Program-made: the position numbers and the translations under genes
Assembly: GCA_900554375.1 (NCBI GenBank)
Contig: USHK01000093.1
Location: 1-5,671 of the forward strand
Reading direction: 5' to 3'
Source: an uncultured Sutterella sp.
GTDB taxonomy: Bacteria > Pseudomonadota > Gammaproteobacteria > Burkholderiales > Burkholderiaceae_F
Length of the DNA: 5,671 bases
The notes under the pieces: model-generated
Told to the model about the DNA's origin: nothing
The model's input: the letters and a program-made list of their open reading frames with translations, nothing else
Database searches by the model: none
Shown: one piece after another, positions 1 to 5,671 of the stretch
How the letters are laid out: every line of letters begins with the position of its first letter
How positions within the stretch are numbered: position 1 is the first letter of the stretch

Positions 1-46
1 AGATTCATGAGCGTCTCGTGGGCTCGGAGATGTGTATAAGAGACAG
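1..46. other. Nextera transposase adapter with i7 index (not genomic)
   Basis: This is synthetic library sequence. It reads as the last bases of the i7 flow-cell adapter (AGAT), an 8-base index TCATGAGC, the read-2 primer part GTCTCGTGGGCTCGG, and the 19-base Tn5 mosaic end finishing in AGAGACAG at 46. Genomic DNA begins at 47. The adapter cuts hflX after codon 168, so the loss of the hflX GTPase domain here is technical. The apparent plus-strand peptide starting with MCIRDR-like residues is translated adapter. Confidence 0.98.
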
Positions 47-551
47 GGTCAAGTTCGATTTGCTTTTCACCGGGGCCGCCGGTTTTGGACAAACCTCCTC
101 TTTGACGCTCAAGGTGCGTCCAGCCTCTGACCAGACGTGTCGACAGGTGTGTCAGGCGGGCAAGCTCAACTTGCAGACGGCCTTCTCTGGTCTTAGCTCT
201 CTGACGGAAAATTTCCAAAATCAGATTTGTACGATCAAGAACTTCTAGCCCGACGGCTTTTTCGATATTGCGCTGCTGCGCGGGGGATAAGGCGACATCA
301 AAAATGAGCGCCTTTGCCTCGTTGGCGAGTGCCTCATTTTTAATTTCTTCGATTTTGCCGCTTCCTAAGAAAGTTTTAGGATCGGGTCTGTCGCGTTTCG
401 CCTCGGTCAGACCCGCAACTTGGAAGCCGCAGGACGTCGCTAATTCTGATAATTCAAGGGCCGCATCGCGGTGAATTTCTCGGCCCACAATGACAGAGAC
501 GAGCCACACCTTCCCGGGTGTCTCGTCTCCTTTTTGATATTGATAATCCAC
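47..551 (-). CDS. hflX: GTPase HflX, N-terminal part (3' end cut by adapter)
   Basis: HflX is a cytoplasmic, ribosome-binding GTPase. In E. coli it splits stalled or heat-damaged 70S ribosomes. Only 168 codons are present and the reading frame is open into the adapter; family members are usually about 370-430 residues, so the G domain lies outside the contig. Recognisable family blocks are LGSGKIEEI (62-70), ALSPAQQRN (87-95), DRTNLILEIF (106-115), LQVELARL (126-133), RLVRGWTHLERQRGG (139-153), and the glycine-rich GGPGEKQIELD (158-168). The chosen start is GTG at 551, whose first base is the last base of the hfq stop (TAGTG), implying translational coupling. Its Shine-Dalgarno match is weak. 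A second in-frame GTG at 509, 14 codons later, is a real alternative. The glycine-rich motif differs from the usual GLRGPGETQLE form (see findings). Confidence 0.93.
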
Positions 552-802
552 TATACAGCTTCTGCTTCTTCAGTTCCCTGCTGTTCATTGCCCAGCGGTA
601 CGGCGCGAGCCGGAACAACAGTGCTAATAGCGTGTTTATAAACCATCTGAGTTACGGTGTTGCGAAGCAGGACGACATACTGGTCAAAAGATTCGATCTG
701 TCCCTGCAGTTTGATACCGTTCACCAAGTAAATGGAAACAGGAATACGTCCTTTACGAAGACTGTTTAAGAATGGGTCTTGTAACAATTGCCCTTTTGTC
801 AT
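551..802 (-). CDS. hfq: RNA chaperone Hfq
   Basis: Hfq forms a hexameric Sm-like ring that pairs small RNAs with target mRNAs and affects mRNA stability. The 83-residue protein has the full Sm fold. Proximal-face and core residues Q8, D9, F39, K56 and H57 are present, as are distal-face Y25, G29, I30 and K31. The Sm2 signature [12 protein letters not shown] is at 55-66. Residue 42 is Tyr where E. coli has Phe. The rim patch is RKGR (16-19) instead of E. coli RRER, so both outer arginines remain. The C-terminal tail is only about 17 residues and ends in an acidic cluster, EEAEAV. The start ATG has a GGAGA Shine-Dalgarno at 813-809, six bases upstream. A terminator separates the gene from der, so it probably has its own promoter; hflX follows with a one-base overlap. 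Confidence 0.98.
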   Translation of the reverse strand: MTKGQLLQDPFLNSLRKGRIPVSIYLVNGIKLQGQIESFDQYVVLLRNTVTQMVYKHAISTVVPARAVPLGNEQQGTEEAEAV

Positions 803-808
803 TGTTTT

Positions 809-813
809 TCTCC
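809..813 (-). promoter_or_regulatory. hfq ribosome binding site with A-rich spacer
   Basis: GGAGA lies six bases before the hfq ATG and fixes that start. The bases from 809 to 801 read AAA-AAC-AAT, three consecutive A-purine-any triplets, the pattern bound by the Hfq distal face. A short hairpin (817-828, 5-bp stem CGGAA/TTCCG) sits just upstream. Self-repression by Hfq binding at this site is plausible, as known in E. coli, but is inferred here. Confidence 0.6.
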
Positions 814-1001
814 AAACGGAAAATTCCGCTCATAAATTCTGAATAAATTCTAACTGCGGTACGCCGAAATTGTTCTTTGTATTAATCATTTTGGGCGCAC
901 ATTCAACTTCTTCTGCACTTCTATGATCGAAGGACTCTTGTTGGGCGACATCCCCCCATAGGGTCTGTATTTCCGCAGCAGATTCGCTTACTACAGTAAT
1001 T

Positions 1002-1076
1002 ATTTTAGCTTTAAAAGGCCCTCCGAACGCCTATTGTAAATCCTTAATTCAGGCGTAATTTCGGCCAAGCTAAAAT
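1002..1076. other. Nested inverted-repeat structure, possible structured RNA or palindromic repeat
   Basis: Outer arms ATTTTAGCTT (1002-1011) and AAGCTAAAAT (1067-1076) are perfect 10-bp complements. Further matches nest inside in register: GG 1017-1018 with CC 1065-1066, CCGA 1023-1026 with TCGG 1061-1064, and ACGCCT 1027-1032 with AGGCGT 1051-1056. That gives 22 base pairs in one bulged stem with an 18-base loop. Neither end is followed by a T-run, so it is not an obvious terminator. It could be a processed 3' element of der mRNA, a small RNA, part of a long hfq leader, or a dispersed palindromic repeat. The sequence does not decide between these. Confidence 0.6.
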
Positions 1077-1088
1077 GCGGGATGCCTT

Positions 1089-1116
1089 AAGAAAATTCCC
1101 GCTCTCGGCGGGAATT
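1089..1116 (-). terminator. Intrinsic terminator after der
   Basis: Read on the minus strand, a perfect 9-bp GC-rich stem AATTCCCGC / GCGGGAATT (1116-1108 with 1102-1094) with a 5-base loop (1107-1103) runs into TTTTCTT. It begins six bases past the der stop codon. The layout fits rho-independent termination of the hisS-to-der transcript and implies separate transcription of hfq. The T-run is interrupted by one C, so some read-through is possible. Confidence 0.72.
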
Positions 1117-1122
1117 CTTCAG

Positions 1123-2454
1123 CTAGGCCTTTTGGGCGTACGGATTCTTGTTCGTTCTAAATTCAATTCGAAGCGGAGTGCCTTCAAGTTTGAATTTATC
1201 TCTGAACCAGCCTTCAAGATAACGGCGGTAGCTTTCCGGAACATCCTGGAGTGCATTGCCGTGAACCACGATAACCGGGGGATTCTGACCGCCCTGGTGA
1301 GCGTATCTCATCTTCGGACGTCCTCCGCCGGCTCTTGGAGGAAGCTGCCGTGTCGTCGCCTCAATCAAGGCTCGCGTGAGTTTCGGCGTAGACAGCTTCA
1401 TGAAAGCGGCAGTATGAGCATCGTTAACCGCATTGAGCAAATGGTGCAGTCCGCGTTTTTCAAGTGCGGATATGTAGACAATCTTCGCCCAGCGCAGGAA
1501 GTGGAGCTTGCGTTCCAGCTCTTCTTTCACGCGGCGCCTTTCATAATCATCCAAGCTGTCCCACTTGTTGACACCGACTACCAAAGCTCGGCCGCTTTCC
1601 AGAATATAGCCGGCAATATTGGCATCCTGCTCGGCAATACCGGCATGAGCATCCAGGAGAAGAACCACTACGTTGGAGCTTTCAATCGCCTGAAGCGTCT
1701 TAATCACGGAGAATTTTTCGATTGCCTCAAACACTTTGCCTTTGCGGCGAAGACCGGCAGTATCGATCAAGGTGTAATCACGGTCCTTGTACTGGAACTC
1801 AACCTCGATTGCGTCACGGGTTGTTCCAGGCATGTCAAAAGCAATAAGACGATCTTCTCCGATCAGAGCATTGATCAGCGTACTCTTGCCGGCATTCGGA
1901 CGGCCGGCAATCGCCACTTTGATCTTGTGTTTGAAATCTCCTTCCTCGTCAATTTCTTTTTCCGTCGGGAACGGTTCAAGAACGAGGTCCATCAAAGCCT
2001 TGACGCCTTCACCATGCGCGGCAGAAATGGTATAGGGCTCACCTAACGCGAGCTCATAGAATTCCGCCTTGGCCGTTTCTGTCAGACCTTCTGCCTTGTT
2101 GACGACAAGGTATGTCTTTTTACCTGACTCTCGCAGGTTTTGAGCAATTCTTTGATCCTGCGGAGTTAAACCGGCGCGGCCGTCTACCAGGAACAAAACA
2201 GCATCGGACTCGGTTATCGCCAATTGCGCCTGCCCGGTCATCTCTTTGACGATGCCCTCGGTGCGGATCGGCTCAAAACCGCCCGTATCGATCACTAAGT
2301 AAGGTTTATCACCGATGCGGCCGTCGCCGTAGTGGCGATCTCGGGTCAGGCCCGGGAAATCCGCCACCAAGGCGTCTCTCGAACGCGTCAAGCGATTAAA
2401 CAAGGTCGATTTTCCGACATTCGGACGACCAACAAGCGCAATGACTGGAACCAT
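1123..2454 (-). CDS. der: Ribosome biogenesis GTPase Der (EngA)
   Basis: Der is an essential GTPase with two tandem G domains that assists late assembly of the 50S ribosomal subunit. The protein is complete at 443 residues. G domain 1 has GRPNVGKS (9-16), T37, DTGG (56-59), NKAE (119-122) and SAAHG (144-148). G domain 2 has GRPNAGKS (184-191), T211-T212, [10 protein letters not shown] (231-240), NKWD (296-299) and SALEK (329-333). The rest, from about 340, is the KH-like RNA-binding domain ending in [12 protein letters not shown], the usual end for the family. The start is secure because [16 protein letters not shown] matches the normal N terminus. It begins five bases after the bamB stop with only a weak Shine-Dalgarno (TAAGAA), so translation probably relies on coupling to bamB. 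An intrinsic terminator follows. Confidence 0.98.
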   Translation of the reverse strand: MVPVIALVGRPNVGKSTLFNRLTRSRDALVADFPGLTRDRHYGDGRIGDKPYLVIDTGGFEPIRTEGIVKEMTGQAQLAITESDAVLFLVDGRAGLTPQDQRIAQNLRESGKKTYLVVNKAEGLTETAKAEFYELALGEPYTISAAHGEGVKALMDLVLEPFPTEKEIDEEGDFKHKIKVAIAGRPNAGKSTLINALIGEDRLIAFDMPGTTRDAIEVEFQYKDRDYTLIDTAGLRRKGKVFEAIEKFSVIKTLQAIESSNVVVLLLDAHAGIAEQDANIAGYILESGRALVVGVNKWDSLDDYERRRVKEELERKLHFLRWAKIVYISALEKRGLHHLLNAVNDAHTAAFMKLSTPKLTRALIEATTRQLPPRAGGGRPKMRYAHQGGQNPPVIVVHGNALQDVPESYRRYLEGWFRDKFKLEGTPLRIEFRTNKNPYAQKA

Positions 2455-2459
2455 AATTC

Positions 2460-3575
2460 TTATCTATTCGACAAATAAGCAACTTCGCCTTTACTGGTTT
2501 GGAAAATAGCGCCTGCACTGAAAGGCTGTGCCTGCGTTACGATCGGACCGCTCAAACGAACACGTGCCATTTCTTCACCGGTTCTCGGTGAGAGAAAGTG
2601 GACATAACCGTCTTCGTCACCGACAGCCACGGCACCCGGGAACACAACCGGAGCAGAAAGTCCGCGATACAGCATGGACTTATTAGACCAGCGCTGTTCT
2701 CCGCTCTCTTTGTAAAAAGCCTGCACCTCTCCGTTGACGCTGACGGCATAAACGTTGTCCTCATCAATGGCAGGACCTGCAACAGCATCAACCTTCTGTG
2801 TCCACTTTGTCTGCCCGTTGGAGCTGTCAACACACGTCACAGCGCCTTGGAAGGCCGCAGCGCAAACAAGGTTTTCACTAAAGACCGGGGCACCGACTAC
2901 ATCGACCAAGCGTTCGACTTCCGTCACTCCTTTAGCCTGCGCAACCTGAAACTCAAAAACGGGTTTTCCGGAGGCAATATCTAAAATTACGATATGACCG
3001 TTCGGTTGTCCGACTAATAAAAAGTTATCATGCGCGAGCATTCTTGTGGGTAAACGGACCGTCAAAGCGGGCTGACTCTTTTGATACGTCCACTGCAGTT
3101 CCCCGGAAGAAGCTTCAAAAGCGGAAACACGCGTATCCAGCGTGCGGGCAATAACTAAACCGTGCGACACCACAGGAGGAGAAGCCAATTCCGTGGTGAG
3201 TTTCTTTTCCCAGGTTACCTTTCCTTCGGCATCCACCACTTCCAAACGCCCGTCCCAAAGACCCACTGCCGTGACGTAGCCGTCAGAGCCAACGCCGCCC
3301 GTGATCGGGCTATCGAAAGAAACCGACCATTCAGATTCGCCGGTTCTGGCATTCAAACGAGTCAAAGCCTTGCCGCCGGCAGCAAAAACCATGTCGTCGT
3401 ATACCGCAGGAACTAAGAAACCTTCGGAAGAAGAGAGTCCTTTGGACCAGACTTCCGTGACTTCCATACTCGGTGTGAACTTTACCAGCGGCATCGGTTC
3501 ATGTTTTGGACTGGAACAAGCCGAAAGCAAAAGAGCTGCTGCAATAGCTGCAGCGATCTTAAGTTTTGTACTCAT
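2460..3575 (-). CDS. bamB: Outer-membrane assembly lipoprotein BamB
   Basis: BamB is a periplasm-facing lipoprotein of the BAM complex, which inserts beta-barrel proteins into the outer membrane; it binds BamA. The 371-residue precursor starts with a lipoprotein signal peptide: charged K4 and K6, an alanine/leucine-rich core, and lipobox LSAC with the lipidated Cys at 20. Ser21 after the Cys is compatible with outer-membrane sorting. The mature part is an all-beta propeller. Its blades show as repeated G-x-x-x-W motifs, with Trp at 83, 122, 162, 258 and 296, alternating with ASGKP-, RTGE- and NGEV-type turns. The start ATG follows the yfgM-like stop by three bases. Its Shine-Dalgarno AAGGAA (3587-3582) is formed by the last two codons of that gene, which points to coupled translation. 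Confidence 0.96.
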   Translation of the reverse strand: MSTKLKIAAAIAAALLLSACSSPKHEPMPLVKFTPSMEVTEVWSKGLSSSEGFLVPAVYDDMVFAAGGKALTRLNARTGESEWSVSFDSPITGGVGSDGYVTAVGLWDGRLEVVDAEGKVTWEKKLTTELASPPVVSHGLVIARTLDTRVSAFEASSGELQWTYQKSQPALTVRLPTRMLAHDNFLLVGQPNGHIVILDIASGKPVFEFQVAQAKGVTEVERLVDVVGAPVFSENLVCAAAFQGAVTCVDSSNGQTKWTQKVDAVAGPAIDEDNVYAVSVNGEVQAFYKESGEQRWSNKSMLYRGLSAPVVFPGAVAVGDEDGYVHFLSPRTGEEMARVRLSGPIVTQAQPFSAGAIFQTSKGEVAYLSNR

Positions 3576-3578
3576 GAA

Positions 3579-4214
3579 TTATTCCTTGGGTAACGAATTT
3601 AATTTGATTTCGATGACACCGACCAACGGATTGGACAAGGGAGCATGGCGTAAAGCGTCCTCCCAGCTTTTACGCGCGGCAGCGACATCGCCTTTGGCCA
3701 AATAGAGATCGCCCATACGGTCGTAGACAGGAACCTCCTCGCCCTTCGCATCTTTCACAGCATTAAGGATAGCTAGACCTTGATCGTATTTGCCTTCATC
3801 AAGATAGACGCCGGCTAAACGAACAGAAGCAAGGGCTTTAAGTTCGGGATACTTGTCAGACTCAACAATCCACTTCAGCGTTTTTTCCGCTTCGGCGAAT
3901 TTACCTGCGGTTTCGGCATTATGCGCGGCAAGCAAAGCACCCATACCGGCGTAAGTTGTGGAGGCATAGCTATCGTGAAGACGAGCGGCGATCGCTTGAA
4001 CGCGGGCCTCGTCCTTCATATTGCTTGCCTGGATCATCTGAGCGTACAGAACCCCGGCGTCTGTGGACTCTTTCATCTGATACCAGCGCCAGCCCTGATA
4101 GCCGGCGGCGCACAAGCAAGCTGCCGTTACCACGGTCAAAATTAAGTTGCCCCATTTTTCCCACCAAGCTTTAATCTCAGCAAGGGACTCTTGTTCTTCT
4201 AAGTCATAGGCCAT
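3579..4214 (-). CDS. yfgM: YfgM-like membrane-anchored TPR protein
   Basis: In E. coli, YfgM is an inner-membrane protein with a periplasmic tetratricopeptide domain. It associates with the SecYEG translocon and the chaperone PpiD. This 211-residue protein has the same plan: a short charged N terminus (MAYDLEEQESLAEIKAWWEKWG), one membrane segment at about 23-41, and a helical TPR-like region to the end. The clearest repeats are around 103-118 (GKFAEAEKTL), 129-153 (AGVYLDEGKYDQGLAIL) and 164-191 (YDRMGDLYLAKGDVAAARKSWEDAL). The start ATG has GGGAGA at 4228-4223, eight bases upstream. Its place between hisS and bamB is the conserved one and supports the call. The symbol is by family resemblance; partners in this organism are inferred. 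Confidence 0.88.
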   Translation of the reverse strand: MAYDLEEQESLAEIKAWWEKWGNLILTVVTAACLCAAGYQGWRWYQMKESTDAGVLYAQMIQASNMKDEARVQAIAARLHDSYASTTYAGMGALLAAHNAETAGKFAEAEKTLKWIVESDKYPELKALASVRLAGVYLDEGKYDQGLAILNAVKDAKGEEVPVYDRMGDLYLAKGDVAAARKSWEDALRHAPLSNPLVGVIEIKLNSLPKE

Positions 4215-4301
4215 GTAATGTATCTCCCGGTCTATTTAAAGGTTCTGATTTCAATTTTTAAATGAATTTAGAAAGAAGGCGACGACGATCCCCTCTTCCT
4301 T

Positions 4302-5579
4302 TTAAACGTGCTGCTCGATGAAAGAAACTGCTTCTTCAATCGTAAGCGTCTTCTGCTCTCCATAACCTTCAAGATTTTCACGAAGTGCTTTCAGACCAAC
4401 CTTGCCGGCAGCGGCCTCATCAGCACCGATCACCAAGGCGTAGAGCGCTCCGGATGCGTCGGCACGTTTCATTTGGTTGCCGAATTTCATGCTTCCGCTA
4501 TGGATAATTGCCGCGATATCTGCGTCTCTGAGTTTTTCTGCTGCAGAAAGCGCCTTGAGATAAAGGGCTTTATCCCATACTACATAAACGTCACACTCTC
4601 TAGATTCCGGCTTCACGCCACACTCTTTCATGAGCTCAAGCACGCGTTCAATGCCCATAGCAAAACCGCAAGCCGGCGCATCGCGGCCCCCGAGCATTCC
4701 GATAAGCGGGTCATATCGGCCGCCTCCGCAGATTGTGCCCTGAGCGCCGAGTTTGTCCGTGACCCATTCGAATACGGTGAGGTTGTAATAGTCCAGTCCG
4801 CGTACCAATCTCGGATTCACAACATAATCAATGCCTTCGGCCGACAGAATAGCTTCAAGATCGGCCAGGAACTTTTTAGATTCGTCACCTAAAGAGTCAT
4901 AAAGTTTCGGCGCATTGTTGACCAAATCCTGCATGTCCGGATTTTTCGTATCCAAAATACGCAGCGGGTTCGAGTAAAGACGACGCGTTGCATCTTCATC
5001 CAAAATGTCTTTATTTGCTTCAAAGTATTTAATCAATACTTCTCGGTAAGCTTTGCGGTCTTCAAGCTGACCTAAGCAGTTCAGTTCGAGACGTACCGGA
5101 GCAATACCCAGCCGCTTCCACAAACGGTTCAGCATCAGGAGCTGTTCGGCATCTGTGTCCGGCCCTTTAAAGCCCATGGCTTCCATCCCAAACTGATGGA
5201 ATTGGCGATAGCGCCCTCTCTGAGGACGTTCATGACGGAACATCGGGCCCATGTACCACAGACGCTTTGGTCCTTCATAGAGCAGATTGTGTTCGATACA
5301 AGCGCGAACGACTGAAGCAGTATTTTCAGGACGCAGCGACAATTCGTCACCGTTTAAAGAGTCCACGAAGGAGTACATTTCCTTCTCAACGATATCCGTC
5401 ACTTCCCCGATACCGCGTTTGAACAGACGAGTCTGCTCGACGATCGGGGTGCGAATATGCTGGTAGCCGTAAAGCTTTGCCAGAGAGGAGGCCTCTTTTT
5501 CAAAGAAGTGCCAAAGCGGAGCATCTTCGGGCAGCATGTCACTCATGCCGCGGATTGCTTGAATCTTTTCAATCGCCAT
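4302..5579 (-). CDS. hisS: Histidyl-tRNA synthetase
   Basis: This enzyme attaches histidine to tRNA-His using ATP, in the cytoplasm. It is a class II synthetase of 425 residues, the normal length. The N terminus [12 protein letters not shown] (8-19) is typical. [12 protein letters not shown] (82-93) is the beta-type version of the LRPEGTA block. Motif 2 is [18 protein letters not shown] (114-131). Histidine-specific motifs are LVRGLDYY (258-265), with the catalytic Arg at 260, and CGGGRYD (284-290). Motif 3 is GFAMGIERV (305-313). The anticodon-binding domain fills about 328-425. The start is supported by AAGGAA at 5590-5585, five bases before ATG. The ATG overlaps a TAA stop from a possible upstream ispG frame (TAATG). 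No promoter or T-box-like leader can be judged, because only 41 genomic bases lie upstream. Confidence 0.98.
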   Translation of the reverse strand: MAIEKIQAIRGMSDMLPEDAPLWHFFEKEASSLAKLYGYQHIRTPIVEQTRLFKRGIGEVTDIVEKEMYSFVDSLNGDELSLRPENTASVVRACIEHNLLYEGPKRLWYMGPMFRHERPQRGRYRQFHQFGMEAMGFKGPDTDAEQLLMLNRLWKRLGIAPVRLELNCLGQLEDRKAYREVLIKYFEANKDILDEDATRRLYSNPLRILDTKNPDMQDLVNNAPKLYDSLGDESKKFLADLEAILSAEGIDYVVNPRLVRGLDYYNLTVFEWVTDKLGAQGTICGGGRYDPLIGMLGGRDAPACGFAMGIERVLELMKECGVKPESRECDVYVVWDKALYLKALSAAEKLRDADIAAIIHSGSMKFGNQMKRADASGALYALVIGADEAAAGKVGLKALRENLEGYGEQKTLTIEEAVSFIEQHV

Positions 5580-5620
5580 TACTGTTCCTTCGTATTTTGG
5601 TAATTTTTTTGAACATATTC
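5579..5620 (-). CDS. ispG: Possible 3' tip of ispG (cut by adapter)
   Basis: Fourteen codons including the stop read [13 protein letters not shown] before TAA, whose last base is the A of the hisS ATG. Betaproteobacterial IspG (the 4Fe-4S enzyme of the MEP isoprenoid pathway) commonly ends with a short helix of the type EYVxxxYG, and ispG is the usual gene upstream of hisS in this group. The identification rests on position plus a very short resemblance, so it is tentative. Another frame also stays open here, including one in phase with hisS, but the usual HisRS start and the AAGGAA site argue against an N-terminal extension. Confidence 0.45.
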   Translation of the reverse strand, partial: EYVQKNYQNTKEQ

Positions 5621-5671
5621 CTGTCTCTTATACACATCTCCGAGCCCACGCGACGCTCATGAATCTCGTAT
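5621..5671. other. Nextera transposase adapter with i7 index (not genomic)
   Basis: This end begins with the Tn5 mosaic end in reverse orientation (CTGTCTCTTATACACATCT), then the read-2 primer complement, the index GCTCATGA, and ATCTCGTAT from the flow-cell adapter. It is the inverted counterpart of bases 1-46 with the same index. One base differs from the standard adapter: C at 5651 where A is expected. The plus-strand peptide ending [12 protein letters not shown] is translated adapter. Genomic sequence ends at 5620. Confidence 0.98.

Larger units (their letters stand above)
803..1122. other. der-hfq intergenic region, no confirmed gene
   Basis: This 320-base gap holds the der terminator (1089-1116), a nested inverted-repeat structure (1002-1076) and the hfq leader. 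No convincing promoter stands out. The best minus-strand sigma70-like guess is TTGAAT (906-901), 16 bases, then TAATAC (884-879); a second -10-like box is TAGAAT (852-847), with no good -35. Close to hfq are a 9-base direct repeat ATAAATTCT (832-840 and 843-851, plus strand) and a 5-bp hairpin (817-828) just upstream of the hfq Shine-Dalgarno. A minus-strand frame is open from 1030 to 830 (66 codons) but has no usual start codon near its beginning. I recognise no homologue for it. Confidence 0.85.

Noticed and set aside
18..248. Plus-strand small proteins at the contig ends (18-248 and 5477-5662)
   Set aside because: Their start or end is translated adapter and the rest is antisense to hflX or hisS.
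830..889. 19-residue leader peptide before hfq (ATG at 889)
   Set aside because: No Shine-Dalgarno lies at a workable distance and the peptide shows no attenuation-type codon run.
863..1065. 9-bp inverted repeat GCCGAAATT (863-871) / AATTTCGGC (1057-1065)
   Set aside because: A match of this length at about 190 bases separation is expected fairly often by chance in a 320-base region, and the right copy already pairs within the nested structure.
1075..2046. Long plus-strand open frame (323 codons) opposite der
   Set aside because: It lies almost entirely antisense to der, whose two GTPase domains are unmistakable. Its translation resembles no family I know, it starts inside the intergenic structure, and such frames are common opposite conserved genes.
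4265..4301. Hairpin after hisS as a terminator
   Set aside because: The purine/pyrimidine-rich segments pair only over about four bases and no T-run follows, so it is not a credible terminator.
1..5671. Composite transposon with 46-bp terminal inverted repeats
   Set aside because: The repeats are Nextera adapters with a library index and flow-cell sequence. There is no transposase inside, and the gene order between them is the ordinary chromosomal one.

Overview
The window is a short assembled contig from a betaproteobacterium, with sequencing-library adapter at both ends. Every real gene lies on the minus strand. In transcription order (right to left) they are: a possible 3' tip of ispG, hisS, a YfgM-like TPR membrane protein, bamB, der, hfq, and the 5' part of hflX. 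From memory, this order (ispG-hisS-yfgM-bamB-der-hfq-hflX) is typical of Burkholderiales and relatives. The beta-type Hfq core and the LRPENTA form of the HisRS sequence agree with that. The roughly balanced base composition suggests a lower-GC member such as a gut Sutterellaceae-like organism, but that placement is only inference.

Layout. Bases 1-46 and 5621-5671 are Nextera (Tn5 mosaic-end) adapter carrying the same 8-base index, so hflX and the fragment upstream of hisS are cut by the library or assembly, not by biology. Bases 2460-5579 hold hisS, the yfgM-like gene and bamB. The yfgM-like gene and bamB are 3 bases apart, and der (1123-2454) follows bamB after 5 bases. A good intrinsic terminator lies directly after der. 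Bases 803-1122 are a gene-free stretch containing that terminator, a nested 75-bp inverted-repeat structure and the hfq leader. hfq (551-802) and hflX (47-551) overlap by one base and look translationally coupled.

How the genes relate. The set serves translation and envelope upkeep: histidyl-tRNA charging (HisS), ribosome assembly (Der), ribosome rescue or splitting (HflX), small-RNA-mediated control (Hfq), and outer-membrane protein assembly and periplasmic chaperoning (BamB, YfgM). The terminator suggests two transcription units: hisS to der, and hfq-hflX.

No clear new biological system is visible. The less explained material is in the der-hfq gap (nested hairpin, startless open frame, repeat-containing hfq leader), and in sequence variants of the Hfq rim and the HflX glycine-rich motif.
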